Shown here: one piece after another, positions 42,842 through 51,120 of the stretch
Position numbering within the stretch: position 1 is the stretch's first letter
How the letters are laid out: each line of letters starts with the position of its first letter
Assembly: GCF_019243775.1 (NCBI RefSeq)
Contig: NZ_CP069157.1
Location: forward strand, 992,001 to 1,056,000
Length of the DNA stretch: 64,000 nucleotides
From: Morganella morganii
GTDB taxonomy: Bacteria > Pseudomonadota > Gammaproteobacteria > Enterobacterales > Enterobacteriaceae
Reading direction: 5' to 3'
The notes under the pieces: generated by a model
What the model was told of the DNA's origin: nothing
The model's input: the letters and a program-made list of their open reading frames with translations, nothing else
Databases searched by the model: none
Program-made: the position numbers and the translations under genes

Positions 42842-43213
42842 ATGGATTATGAATTTTCCCTCGGGATCGACGGGAACGTGATAGTTAAGCTGTCAATGGA
42901 TCACGAAGCGATCGGTCACTGGCTGAATGAAGAAGTGAAAGGGGATCTCTCGGTGATTGATGAGATAACCGTGGCATTTGACAGTATTAAAGGGCGGGAA
43001 CAACAGTGGCAGCGAGTGGGGCATGAATACACTTTGCTGATGGATGATGAGGAAATCATGATTAACGCGAATCAGATTACCTTTGAAACAGATGAGCCGG
43101 ACGAAGGCATGAGTTATTACGATAATGAAAGTATTGCATTCTGCGGCACAGCTGACTTTATGATTTTACTGGAAAACTATCGTAAATTTATTGTGACCGG
43201 CGGGCAGGGCTGA
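42842..43213 (+). CDS. yacL: UPF0231 family protein YacL
   Basis: A 123-residue acidic cytosolic protein of unknown function, similar along its length to E. coli YacL (MDYEF, GHEYTLLMDDEEIMINANQ, GMSYYDNES). It lies directly downstream of acnB as in E. coli. The next E. coli genes (speD, speE) are not present, and mscS follows instead. Confidence 0.93.
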   Translation: MDYEFSLGIDGNVIVKLSMDHEAIGHWLNEEVKGDLSVIDEITVAFDSIKGREQQWQRVGHEYTLLMDDEEIMINANQITFETDEPDEGMSYYDNESIAFCGTADFMILLENYRKFIVTGGQG

Positions 43214-43343
43214 GAATTTTTATTCTGAAATTTTCATTTGTTACGGTAATATAAACCAGAGGTTCTTTACCCGGGGCGATAATCGGTCGGTTATTGCAAC
43301 AATGTTGTTTTTCTTTATTTCCGGTAACTTATGAGGTGGATGA
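43214..43343. other. Synteny junction between yacL and mscS
   Basis: 130 AT-rich nt joining two blocks that are far apart on the E. coli map. No repeat, integrase fragment, tRNA or inverted repeat that would explain the joint is visible. It includes the mscS leader (GAGGTGG before the ATG). Confidence 0.6.
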
Positions 43344-44204
43344 ATGAATGAACAAATCCTGACGGACGGCCTGAATCAGGCAACCGGATGGCTGGCAAAT
43401 AATCAGGCATTGCTGCTGGATTATGCAGTGAATATTGTGGCTGCCGTACTGACCCTGATTATTGGTCTGTTTGTGGCAAAAATGGCTGCTAAAGCGGTTT
43501 CCCGCCTGCTGGCAATGCGCGGCGTGGATGTCACTGTCTCTGATTTTCTGTCCGCGATGGTTCGCTATGCGGTTATTGCCTTCACACTGATTGCGGTGCT
43601 GGGACGTCTCGGCGTACAAACCGCATCTGTGATCGCGGTGCTCGGTGCGGCAGGTCTGGCCGTTGGTCTGGCATTGCAGGGGTCACTCTCTAACCTCGCG
43701 GCTGGCGTGTTGCTGGTGGTTTTCCGTCCTATCCGTGCCGGAGAATATGTGGTTATCGGTGCGTCAGAAGGGACGGTTCAGAATGTGCAGATTTTTTCCA
43801 CCACACTGCGCAGCGCAGATGACAAAATCATTGTGATCCCGAACGGTAAAGTGATTGCGGGTGATATTATTAACGTGACCCGTGAACCGGATCGCCGCCG
43901 TGACATTATTGTCGGTGTGGCCTACAACGCGGATATTGATCAGGTCAAAGAGATTCTGACAGAGATCGTCGCGGCTGACCCGCGTGTCCAGAAAGAGAAA
44001 GGCATCGTGGTGCGTCTCAATGAAATGGCGCCGTCTTCTCTGAATTTCGTTGTCCGCTACTGGACAAAAAACGGCGATTTCATGGATGTATACTGGGATC
44101 TGCTGGAAAACTTCAAGCGCGCACTCGATAAGCATAATATCGGCATTCCGTTCCCGCAGCTTGATGTGCATATGCATCAGAATAGTCAGCAAACACAGGC
44201 ATAA
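43344..44204 (+). CDS. mscS: Small-conductance mechanosensitive channel MscS
   Basis: Homoheptameric inner-membrane channel that opens under hypo-osmotic tension. It has 286 residues (E. coli 286). Three transmembrane helices lie at about 28-52, 66-88 and 95-127. The pore helix TM3 has the Gly/Ala packing pattern ([19 protein letters not shown]). A cytoplasmic beta and alpha/beta cage follows, with [17 protein letters not shown]. In E. coli it precedes argO, and here an extra gene is inserted between them. Confidence 0.97.
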   Translation: MNEQILTDGLNQATGWLANNQALLLDYAVNIVAAVLTLIIGLFVAKMAAKAVSRLLAMRGVDVTVSDFLSAMVRYAVIAFTLIAVLGRLGVQTASVIAVLGAAGLAVGLALQGSLSNLAAGVLLVVFRPIRAGEYVVIGASEGTVQNVQIFSTTLRSADDKIIVIPNGKVIAGDIINVTREPDRRRDIIVGVAYNADIDQVKEILTEIVAADPRVQKEKGIVVRLNEMAPSSLNFVVRYWTKNGDFMDVYWDLLENFKRALDKHNIGIPFPQLDVHMHQNSQQTQA

Positions 44205-44219
44205 CAGGTGTATATTATC

Positions 44220-44251
44220 AGCGGTGCCCCTTTCGGGTGCCGCTTTTTTTT
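44220..44251 (+). terminator. Terminator of mscS
   Basis: GCGGTGCCC pairs with GGGTGCCGC (two G-U pairs) across a short loop, followed by eight T. It lies 17 nt after the mscS stop and 18 nt before the next ATG. Confidence 0.8.
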
Positions 44252-44269
44252 GCCGTACTGTGAGAGATT

Positions 44270-44755
44270 ATGATGAGCGAGCATTTACTTCATTTTATTC
44301 CTGAGACACTGAGTTATATCCCGGATGCTGAGCAGCAACAGGCTGCGGAGCAGTATCTGAGTGAGTGGATGGCGGCTGACGATATTATGCATCAGGCGGA
44401 TCCGGACGTTATGTTCTGGTCCGGCAGTGAAAATTTCCGTTATCCGCTTTGCCCTGTCTGCCGTAAGCCGGTTTCCGGTGTCTGGTGGGGCGCACAGATG
44501 AATGCGATTTTTGCGGTCACCGGACAGGCGCGTATCTCGGCGGCACTGACACCACGTAATACCCCCTGCTGCGGGGCGCCGGTCGTTATTCCGGATATGG
44601 ATTACGATGAAACCGGTGGTCTTGCGTGTTACGGGCTGACCGTCCGTTATAACAACAGTTTTATTGTCTGCATGGATAACGGGCGTGATGAAATTATCCG
44701 CCGTGTGAGTGAATGTCTCGGTACACCGGTGCGTCTGGTCTGGGAGTGGATCTGA
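44270..44755 (+). CDS. Unrecognised protein with CxxC and CC cysteines
   Basis: A 161-residue soluble protein, probably cytosolic (no signal peptide or membrane helix). I do not recognise a family. Four cysteines form C61-x2-C64 (YPLCPVCRKPVSGVWWG) and C100-C101 (PCCGAPVVIPDMD), compatible with a small zinc-ribbon-like fold. It has many acidic residues and ends in EWI. Two ATG codons (44270 and 44273) are possible. It has its own unit between the mscS terminator and the argO leader. E. coli has no gene here. Confidence 0.65.
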   Translation: MMSEHLLHFIPETLSYIPDAEQQQAAEQYLSEWMAADDIMHQADPDVMFWSGSENFRYPLCPVCRKPVSGVWWGAQMNAIFAVTGQARISAALTPRNTPCCGAPVVIPDMDYDETGGLACYGLTVRYNNSFIVCMDNGRDEIIRRVSECLGTPVRLVWEWI

Positions 44756-44822
44756 CAGCATTTTTCCGTGTGTTATTAGCCGCAGTAATGGTCCATTAAT
44801 GGTATTAATTTCACTAATACTG

Positions 44823-44879
44823 AAATCCCGGTAATATTCATTCCATCCGGCGTGGATTGAATAATTATCGGGATTTTTT
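44823..44879 (+). promoter_or_regulatory. Long hairpin with T run ending at the argO start codon
   Basis: AAATCCCG (44823-44830) pairs with CGGGATTT (44869-44876). The stem continues inward through a G-U pair, TAAT with ATTA, and ATTCA with TGAAT, with one bulged A (44863). A further TCCA/TGGA pairing lies within the loop. That makes about 18 bp plus an inner stem. TTTTTT (44874-44879) follows, and argO starts at 44882. The only Shine-Dalgarno-like bases (GGGA, 44870-44873) lie inside the stem. It looks like a terminator or attenuator that also hides the argO ribosome-binding site. Confidence 0.75.
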
Positions 44880-44881
44880 GC

Positions 44882-45505
44882 ATGTTATCGACTTATTTTC
44901 AGGGGTTATTACTTGGCGCAGCAATGATACTGCCGCTCGGGCCGCAAAACGTATTTGTATTACAGCAGGGGAGCCGTAAACAGTACCATCTGATGAGTGC
45001 ATTTTTATGCACGCTGAGTGATGTTTTACTGATCACGGCCGGGGTCTTCGGCGGCAGTGCGCTGCTGAGCCAGTCAGTGTGGCTGATGGCATTGGTTACC
45101 TGGGGCGGCGTGGCGTTTTTGCTGTGGTACGGCTGGGGGGCACTGCGGGCAGTTTTTACCGCTGATACCGCGCTGACCATGCAGGAACAGGTGGTCCGCA
45201 GTCGCTGGCGGGTGATTATGACGCTGGTGGCTGTTACCTGGCTGAATCCGCATGTTTATCTGGACACCTTTGTGGTGCTGGGCAGCATCGGCGGGCAACT
45301 CGGTTCTGATATGCGGATCTGGTTCACCGCCGGGGCAGTCTGTGCATCAATATTGTGGTTCTTCGGCCTGGCGCTGCTGGCGGCATGGTTCTCTCCGGTG
45401 CTGCAAAAACCGGTTTCACAGCGGATTATCAATCTGTTTGTCGGTTCGGTGATGTGGTATATCGCGATACAATTAGCTTTAAAAGGATTGAATATTTCTT
45501 ATTAA
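44882..45505 (+). CDS. argO: L-arginine exporter ArgO (LysE family)
   Basis: Inner-membrane exporter of arginine (and canavanine), activated by ArgP in E. coli. It has 207 residues with about six hydrophobic helices and the LysE signature [20 protein letters not shown] at residues 11-30. The start aligns one to one with E. coli ArgO (MLSTYFQGL versus MFSYYFQGL). The leader forms a hairpin that ends 3 nt before the ATG. argP, its expected regulator, lies 0.8 kb downstream on the other strand. Confidence 0.94.
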   Translation: MLSTYFQGLLLGAAMILPLGPQNVFVLQQGSRKQYHLMSAFLCTLSDVLLITAGVFGGSALLSQSVWLMALVTWGGVAFLLWYGWGALRAVFTADTALTMQEQVVRSRWRVIMTLVAVTWLNPHVYLDTFVVLGSIGGQLGSDMRIWFTAGAVCASILWFFGLALLAAWFSPVLQKPVSQRIINLFVGSVMWYIAIQLALKGLNISY

Positions 45506-45547
45506 TCCGAAATATTGTTTCGTCAGAGTGTGGTAGTGTTACTAATT

Positions 45548-45574
45548 CCGGCATAACATTCTGTTATGTGACCG
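45548..45574 (+). other. Stem-loop in the yggE leader
   Basis: CATAACA (45552-45558) pairs with TGTTATG (45562-45568) around a 3-nt loop, flanked by CCGG on both sides. It lies about 25 nt before the yggE start. No T run follows, so it is a leader structure or operator-like palindrome. Confidence 0.45.
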
Positions 45575-45596
45575 GTTTAAAACAGAAGGAGGATAT

Positions 45597-46322
45597 GTGA
45601 AACTGAAATCTCTTGCTCTTGCCGCTATGGTTGCCCTGGGTGGTTACGCGGCAGCTGCTCAGGCAGCGGAAACGCCGGCAGGCCCGCATATTTCAACCTC
45701 CGGCAGCGCCGTGATCCAGGCTGAGCCTGATATGGCGACACTGTCCATCAATGTGACAGTAAAGGAAAAAGATGCGTCAGCCGCCAAAGCACAGGCAGAT
45801 AAACGTGTGGCGCAATATTTTGATTTCCTGAAAGCACAGGGAATTGAAAAGAAAGACATTAATGCGGCCAATATCAGTACCAGTCCGGATTATGTCTATG
45901 ACAAAGAGAAAGAAGAGTCCGTTATCCGTGGTTATAACGCCTCACGCTCTGTGACAGTGAAAGTGCATGACCTGAACAAACTGAACACACTGCTCGACGG
46001 TGCGCTGAAAAGCGGGCTGAATGATATCAGTGCCGTTGAGTTCGGGGTGAATAATCCGGAGAAATACCGTGAAGAAGTACGCCAGAAAGCGATTTCTGAT
46101 GCGATTTCACAAGCCAAATCGGTCGCAAAAGGCTTTGGTACTGAGCTGGGTGCGGTTTACAGCATCGGTTACAACGCACCACAGCCGGTTCCGGTAATGG
46201 CGCGTAATAAAATGATGCTGGCCGCCGGCGCACCGGCAGCAGTCTCTGCGGATGAAACCTATGAACAGCAGACTATCGATTTCCGCGACCAGGTGGATGT
46301 CGTGTTTGAACTGAAACGTTAA
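45597..46322 (+). CDS. yggE: Periplasmic SIMPL-domain (DUF541) protein YggE
   Basis: Periplasmic protein of the SIMPL family, linked in E. coli to oxidative stress. It has 241 residues. The GTG start is preceded by AAGGAGG. The signal peptide [20 protein letters not shown] ends near AQA-AET (cleavage about residue 24). The SIMPL domain follows ([37 protein letters not shown]). It is convergent with argP, the two stop regions overlapping by 4 nt. Confidence 0.95.
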   Translation: MKLKSLALAAMVALGGYAAAAQAAETPAGPHISTSGSAVIQAEPDMATLSINVTVKEKDASAAKAQADKRVAQYFDFLKAQGIEKKDINAANISTSPDYVYDKEKEESVIRGYNASRSVTVKVHDLNKLNTLLDGALKSGLNDISAVEFGVNNPEKYREEVRQKAISDAISQAKSVAKGFGTELGAVYSIGYNAPQPVPVMARNKMMLAAGAPAAVSADETYEQQTIDFRDQVDVVFELKR

Positions 46323-47227
46323 GCCGTTTCAGGCTGCTCCTGCCGTAAGGTCTGACGCCCGTGTTTCAGCAGGGCGTCAGTCACCCGGCGCATGGTGGCA
46401 CTTTCCGGTGCAAACCGGTGCCAGTACAGCATCCGGCGCTGAAACAGCCCCGGTGTCAGATCCAGTAACTCTCCCCGCTCCAGTTCATCCGCAATCTGCA
46501 AATGCGGGATCATACAACAGGCTGAGCTCTGTTTTGCCAGCTGCACAAAGGCTTCTGAGGAATTGAGTACGTGGCTCGGCACACTGCCGGGGGCGAGGTC
46601 AAAATTGGTCTGCAAAAAGGCCATGTGCATGTCATCGAGATAATCAAACGCCACAGCCGGGGCTTTCAGCAGGGCACTGCGGCTGACACCGTCAGGAAAA
46701 TAACGGGCGGCAAATTCCGGTGAGGCGACAAAGAGGTAATCCAGCGCGCCAAGTTGATCCGCCAGACATCCGGGCAGCGGACGCGGCTGAATACTGACCG
46801 CACCGACCACTTCCCCGCGCCGCAGGCGTTCATGAGTCCGCGATTCATCTTCCACCTGAATATTCAGACGGATAGACAGGTCAGCCAGAACATGACGCAG
46901 TGCCGGGAGCAGCCAGGTCGCGAGGCTGTCGGCGTTGACCGCCAGAGAGATCAGCGGCGGCTCAATATTCCCGGCATCATCCCCCAGCCATTCCGCTTCG
47001 AGTAATTCCACCTGATGCAGCAGGCCGAGCAGCTTCTGGCCTTCTTCAGTCGGACGCGGCGGCACGGTACGCACCAGCAGCGGCTGCCCGAACAGATTTT
47101 CCAGCTGTTTGATGCGCTGCGAAACGGCAGACTGGGTAATACAGAGTTTCTGTGCAGCCCGCTCAAAACCACGTTCACGGATAACAGCGTCCAGCGCCTG
47201 CAGGGCACGATAATCCGGTCGTCTCAT
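46319..47227 (-). CDS. argP: LysR-type regulator ArgP (IciA)
   Basis: Lysine/arginine-sensing LysR-type regulator that activates argO in E. coli. The ATG at 47227 gives 302 residues starting [19 protein letters not shown] lies 9 nt upstream. A further upstream start (47257) adds 10 residues with no family counterpart. The winged helix-turn-helix is at residues 1-60 ([21 protein letters not shown]), followed by the substrate-binding domain. It is divergent from rpiA and convergent with yggE. Confidence 0.96.
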   Translation of the reverse strand: MRRPDYRALQALDAVIRERGFERAAQKLCITQSAVSQRIKQLENLFGQPLLVRTVPPRPTEEGQKLLGLLHQVELLEAEWLGDDAGNIEPPLISLAVNADSLATWLLPALRHVLADLSIRLNIQVEDESRTHERLRRGEVVGAVSIQPRPLPGCLADQLGALDYLFVASPEFAARYFPDGVSRSALLKAPAVAFDYLDDMHMAFLQTNFDLAPGSVPSHVLNSSEAFVQLAKQSSACCMIPHLQIADELERGELLDLTPGLFQRRMLYWHRFAPESATMRRVTDALLKHGRQTLRQEQPETA

Positions 47228-47297
47228 GGCGGTTTTCTCCTCTTTTTTATAAGTCATTCACAATATGCCACAATTCGCATTCCGGGGGAGAAATAAT

Positions 47298-47332
47298 TGC
47301 TATAATTATTGCGGGCTATGCCGGTGGCATAG
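47298..47332 (+). promoter_or_regulatory. rpiA promoter and leader hairpin
   Basis: TGcTATAAT (47298-47306) is a perfect extended -10 box, and no good -35 is visible. CTATGCC (47316-47322) and GGCATAG (47326-47332) form a 7-bp hairpin in the first transcribed bases, just before the rpiA ribosome-binding site. Confidence 0.6.
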
Positions 47333-47355
47333 GATGACGACGAAAAGGCAATAAC

Positions 47356-48012
47356 ATGACTCAGGATGAATTAAAAAAAGCGGTTGGCTGGGCAGCATTA
47401 GAATTCGTGAAGCCGGGCACCATTGTCGGTGTGGGCACCGGGTCCACCGCATCTCACTTTATTGATGCACTGGCAACCATGAAAGGCCAGATTGACGGCG
47501 CGGTATCCAGCTCTGTGGTCTCAACCGAAAAACTGAAAAGCTACGGCATTCCTGTGCTGGACTGCAATGATGTGGACAGTCTGGATGTGTATGTCGACGG
47601 CGCGGATGAAATTGACCACCATATGAATATGATCAAAGGCGGTGGCGCAGCACTGACCCGCGAGAAAATCGTGGCAGCTATCGCGAAGAAATTCATTTGT
47701 ATCGTGGATGAAAGCAAGCGTGTTGATATTCTCGGTAAATTCCCGCTGCCGGTGGAAGTGATCCCGATGGCGCGTTCTTATGTGGCGCGCGAGCTGGTCA
47801 AACTCGGTGGTCAGCCGGAATACCGTCAGAATGTGGTAACAGATAACGGTAACGTAATTCTGGATGTCTACAACCTGGAAATCCTGAATCCGGTTGAGCT
47901 GGAAAATAAAATCAACGGTATCGCCGGTGTGGTGACCGTTGGTTTATTTGCTAACCGTGGTGCCGACGTGGTGCTGATGGGTACTCAGGATGGCGTAAAA
48001 ACCATTAAATAA
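47356..48012 (+). CDS. rpiA: Ribose-5-phosphate isomerase A
   Basis: Interconverts ribose 5-phosphate and ribulose 5-phosphate in the pentose phosphate pathway. It has 218 residues (219 in E. coli). Substrate loop [15 protein letters not shown] (residues 25-39), catalytic region [23 protein letters not shown] split near 80-103, and [12 protein letters not shown]. The gene is monocistronic with its own terminator. Confidence 0.97.
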   Translation: MTQDELKKAVGWAALEFVKPGTIVGVGTGSTASHFIDALATMKGQIDGAVSSSVVSTEKLKSYGIPVLDCNDVDSLDVYVDGADEIDHHMNMIKGGGAALTREKIVAAIAKKFICIVDESKRVDILGKFPLPVEVIPMARSYVARELVKLGGQPEYRQNVVTDNGNVILDVYNLEILNPVELENKINGIAGVVTVGLFANRGADVVLMGTQDGVKTIK

Positions 48013-48048
48013 ATCAGTACTATATCTGTCATATTCAGATGCTGAATA

Positions 48049-48077
48049 AGGAACCGGAAACGGTTCCTTTTTTTATT
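48049..48077 (+). terminator. Terminator of rpiA
   Basis: AGGAACCG (48049-48056) pairs with CGGTTCCT (48061-48068) around a GAAA tetraloop, followed by a long T-rich run. A strong Rho-independent terminator. Confidence 0.93.
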
Positions 48078-48097
48078 TTTTTAAAATCATAAATTTC

Positions 48098-48113
48098 GGT
48101 GATATATATCACA
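48098..48113 (+). promoter_or_regulatory. CRP-like site upstream of serA
   Basis: GGTGA-TATATA-TCACA matches the CRP consensus TGTGA-N6-TCACA at 9 of 10 positions and is nearly palindromic. It lies about 185 nt before the serA ATG. E. coli serA is known to respond to CRP and Lrp, so a regulatory role is plausible. Confidence 0.6.
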
Positions 48114-48189
48114 ATTTTGTCTTTGATATGGCCAAAATATCAGCTCTCAGCGGCATTTTTTCATTTTCTCCTGTAAACCTGCCTTTTCC

Positions 48190-48212
48190 CTGTGACTTGT
48201 TCTGTGACTTGT
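48190..48212 (+). repeat. Tandem 12-nt repeat in the serA leader
   Basis: CTGTGACTTGT occurs at 48190-48200 and again at 48202-48212, separated by one T. It lies between the CRP-like site and the serA start and could be a regulator site or replication-slippage product. Confidence 0.6.
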
Positions 48213-48298
48213 ACAGGAGCGTGTATTGCGGAGACGTTATTTTTTGTTATTTTGATGTGAGGACAGGACATTTCGGGAACTTAACAAAAGGCAGGGTC

Positions 48299-49549
48299 AT
48301 GGTAAAAGTATCACTGGAAAAAGATAAAATTAAATTTCTGCTATTGGAAGGCGTACACCAGAGTGCGGTAGACAGTCTGAAAGCAGCGGGTTATTCAAAT
48401 ATTGAATATCATAAAGGCGCATTATCCACGGAAGAATTAAAAGAAGCGATCCGTGATGCACGCTTTATCGGTATCCGATCCCGTACCCAACTGACGGAAG
48501 AGATTTTTACCTGTGCGGAAAAACTGGTCGCCGTCGGTTGTTTCTGTATCGGGACTAACCAGGTTGATCTTGATGCAGCGGCAAAACGCGGTATTCCGGT
48601 CTTTAACGCACCATTCTCAAACACCCGTTCCGTGGCTGAGATGGTGCTGGGCCAGTTATTACTGCTGCTGCGCCGTATTCCGGAGGCGAATGCCAAAGCG
48701 CATCGCGGTATCTGGGATAAACAGGCGAAAGGCTGCTACGAGGCGCGCGGTAAAAAGCTGGGGATTATCGGTTACGGCCATATCGGGACACAGCTGGGGA
48801 TCCTGGCGGAATCCATCGGGATGGATGTCTATTTTTACGATATCGAAAACAAACTGCCGCTCGGCAATGCCACTCAGGTGCGCCATCTGTCTGAGCTGCT
48901 GAATATGAGTGATGTGGTCAGCCTGCATGTGCCGGAAACGGAATCCACCAAAAATATGATTGGTAAACATGAGTTTGAGCTGATGAAACCGGGGGCAATT
49001 TTTATTAACGCCTCACGCGGCACAGTAGTGGATATCCCGGCTCTGAGTCAGGCACTGGCATCAAAACACCTGTCCGGCGCGGCAGTGGATGTGTTCCCGT
49101 CTGAACCGGCGGCCAACAATGACCCGGCAGATCCGTTTATTTCAGAGCTGATTGGGTTTGATAATGTCATTCTCACCCCGCATATCGGCGGCTCCACTCA
49201 GGAAGCACAGGAAAATATCGGGTTTGAGGTCGGCGGTAAGCTGGCGAAATATTCCGATAACGGCTCGACGCTCTCTGCGGTCAACTTCCCGGAAGTGTCA
49301 CTGCCGGTGCATGGCCAGAATGCCAACCGTCTGCTGCATATCCACGAAAACCGCCCGGGACTGCTGACCAGCATCAACCAGGTCTTTACTGATCGCGGTA
49401 TTAATATCGCGGCGCAGTATCTGCGGACGGCGGGTGATCTGGGTTATGTGGTTATCGACATTGTGGCGAATAACAAAGATGAAGCTGACGACGTTCTGCT
49501 GCAGTTGAAAGCGCTGCCGGGAACTGTCAGAGCACGTCTGTTGTTCTGA
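48299..49549 (+). CDS. serA: D-3-phosphoglycerate dehydrogenase
   Basis: First step of serine synthesis: oxidises 3-phosphoglycerate, with allosteric serine inhibition. The ATG at 48299 gives 416 residues beginning MVKVSLEKDK (410 in E. coli). The frame is open back to 48128, but that part is the leader. The NAD motif GIIGYGHIGTQLG lies near residues 157-169. Catalytic region INASRGTVVDIPAL and HIGGSTQEAQENIG (His near 298) follow. A C-terminal ACT domain (from about 345, HENRPGLLTSINQVF) binds serine. Confidence 0.97.
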   Translation: MVKVSLEKDKIKFLLLEGVHQSAVDSLKAAGYSNIEYHKGALSTEELKEAIRDARFIGIRSRTQLTEEIFTCAEKLVAVGCFCIGTNQVDLDAAAKRGIPVFNAPFSNTRSVAEMVLGQLLLLLRRIPEANAKAHRGIWDKQAKGCYEARGKKLGIIGYGHIGTQLGILAESIGMDVYFYDIENKLPLGNATQVRHLSELLNMSDVVSLHVPETESTKNMIGKHEFELMKPGAIFINASRGTVVDIPALSQALASKHLSGAAVDVFPSEPAANNDPADPFISELIGFDNVILTPHIGGSTQEAQENIGFEVGGKLAKYSDNGSTLSAVNFPEVSLPVHGQNANRLLHIHENRPGLLTSINQVFTDRGINIAAQYLRTAGDLGYVVIDIVANNKDEADDVLLQLKALPGTVRARLLF

Positions 49550-49566
49550 GAGCGGTGATTGCTCTG

Positions 49567-49670
49567 CGGATAACGGGCAAAAACGAAAAGTCGCGGTAAA
49601 CACATCCGTGTGCGCTCAGGCGCGTCATCCATGACGCGCATGCTTTTCGTTTCATTTGCCCGTTAACCGC
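49567..49670. repeat. Large inverted repeat with two inner hairpins between serA and fau
   Basis: The left arm GCGG-a-TAACGGGCAAA-AACGAAAAG (49567-49590) pairs with the right arm CTTTTCGTT-tca-TTTGCCCGTTA-a-CCGC (49643-49670). That gives 24 bp with one A/A mismatch and one 3-nt bulge. Inside are CACAtccgTGTG (49601-49612) and GCGCGTCAtccaTGACGCGC (49620-49639). The whole would fold as a three-way junction. It lies between the convergent serA and fau, so it may terminate both. It could also be a mobile-repeat remnant or a small RNA. Confidence 0.75.
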
Positions 49671-49719
49671 TGTCGCTGTCAGCAGCAGATGGATTATTTA
49701 TCTGATTGTTTATACTGAT

Positions 49720-50325
49720 TTATTTATGTTCCGGCCACAGCCAGCGACGTGATGGCGTGATCACTTCCGGCAGCGGGACATCCCACTGTGCGGCAGGAAG
49801 TTCATCAACCTGCTGACAATCATGTGCCAGCCCCACCGGGTAAAACCCTTTCTTCTGCCAGCCTGTCAGTGTGCGGTCATAAAAACCGCCGCCCATCCCG
49901 AGACGCTCTCCTTTTTCATCAAACGCGACCAGCGGAATAAACATAATATCCAGTTCCTGCGGCGGTAATACCTGTGTGACATCCAATGCCGGTTCTGAAA
50001 TTGAAAATTTGTTTTTAATCAGCGGGGTATCAGGGCGATAAGCAAGGAATAACAGATGATGGCGGCTGAACGGGTGAAGAACAGGTAAAAATACCTGTTT
50101 TCCCTGTGACCACAGCCACTCTGTCAGCGGACGGGTATCAATCTCACCATCAAAAGAGAGAAACAGGGCAATATTATTGGCGCGGTGTATATCAGGGTGA
50201 TGAATGATTTGCTGAACAAGGTCTTGTGCGGCAGTGTTTTGCTGCTGAGGTGTCAGCGCACGGCGCTTATTGCGGATTAACTGACGCAGATGATGCCGCG
50301 CTTGTAACAACGGGTCATGAGTCAT
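49720..50325 (-). CDS. fau: 5-formyltetrahydrofolate cyclo-ligase (Fau/YgfA)
   Basis: ATP-dependent enzyme that returns 5-formyl-THF to 5,10-methenyl-THF, linked to glycine cleavage by-products. It has 201 residues. Basic N-terminal substrate region (LRQLIRNKRRALTPQQQ), FLSFDGEIDTRPL and the P-loop-like GMGGGFYDRTL (near 143). It lies directly downstream of 6S RNA on the same strand, as in most gammaproteobacteria, so co-transcription with ssrS is likely. Confidence 0.95.
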   Translation of the reverse strand: MTHDPLLQARHHLRQLIRNKRRALTPQQQNTAAQDLVQQIIHHPDIHRANNIALFLSFDGEIDTRPLTEWLWSQGKQVFLPVLHPFSRHHLLFLAYRPDTPLIKNKFSISEPALDVTQVLPPQELDIMFIPLVAFDEKGERLGMGGGFYDRTLTGWQKKGFYPVGLAHDCQQVDELPAAQWDVPLPEVITPSRRWLWPEHK

Positions 50326-50362
50326 AGTGAAATCAGCGAAATATCAGGAGATAAAGAAGAGA

Positions 50363-50545
50363 GAGGTCTCCAAGATGCCGTCGCAGGCTGTAACCCTTGA
50401 ACCCTTGGTTCAAGGTGAACGCGGTGTTGCTTCCATTAGGCTGCCTGAACGAATCAGGTATGCTCACCGGTGACAAATCACCACATTCTGTCTGTATCAA
50501 TATCGGCTCAGGGGACTGACCCGCAGACAAACATCTCAGAGAATT
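50363..50545 (-). ncRNA. ssrS: 6S RNA
   Basis: Abundant RNA that mimics an open promoter and binds sigma70 RNA polymerase in stationary phase. The - strand reads like E. coli 6S RNA over the full 183 nt: 5' TTCTCTGAGATG, then GTCAGTCCCCTGAGCC, central GAATGTGGTG and GGTGAGCA. It then has TTCACCTTGAACCAAGG, GTTCAAGGGTTACAGCCTGC and GGCATCTTGGAGA at the 3' end, pairing with the 5' end. It lies between zapA and fau, the conserved location. Confidence 0.95.
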
Positions 50546-50653
50546 TTGTGAACTTCATGTAACGTTGTTCTTAAACTCATTGTATGAAATCGGGCAGATA
50601 TTGCAACCTAATTTCTAAATTTTTTTTGTCTAGTGACTGATTTCTAAACAATT

Positions 50654-50983
50654 TTATTCAATAGGTGTTACCTGGCGCTCAGTGATTCGGGTTTGGTCAT
50701 GCAGCGCCTGCTCGATAGTCTGCTGTAACAGTTTTATCTTCTGTTCCATGTTATAGGCATAATCGCGCGTTTTCAATTTTTCTTGTGCCAGTTCGTGACA
50801 GATGTTTAACGCGACGATAAAAACGAGCTGTTCTGTGTTGGACACCCGGCTGCGTTCTTTCAGGTCCTGTAACCGTTGTTCAAGCTCCGCAGCAGAAGCG
50901 AGCAGAGCTTCTCTTTGTTCCGGTGGACAATTAACGCGCATGGAACGCCCGAATATCTGGATATCAACGGGTTGTGCAGACAT
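50654..50983 (-). CDS. zapA: Cell division protein ZapA
   Basis: Small cytosolic protein that bundles FtsZ filaments. It has 109 residues, as in E. coli. The N-terminal globular part is [21 protein letters not shown] long coiled coil follows from about residue 65 ([18 protein letters not shown]) to the end. AAGGA lies 7 nt upstream of the ATG. It is upstream of 6S RNA and divergent from ygfB. Confidence 0.96.
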   Translation of the reverse strand: MSAQPVDIQIFGRSMRVNCPPEQREALLASAAELEQRLQDLKERSRVSNTEQLVFIVALNICHELAQEKLKTRDYAYNMEQKIKLLQQTIEQALHDQTRITERQVTPIE

Positions 50984-51120
50984 GAAATCTTCCTTTGGTT
51001 CTGCAACAGGATATTATCCTGTGTGACGTGAATTGTGTACGTTATAGCAGCAGGCCGCAGCCCTTATCTGGTACAGCGGCGCCTCTTGATGGTAGCATAT
51101 CATGAACTGAAACCCGACTG

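Noticed and set aside
48128-48298. N-terminal extension of serA by 57 residues
   Set aside because: In frame but without counterpart in SerA proteins. The ATG at 48299 aligns with the E. coli start.
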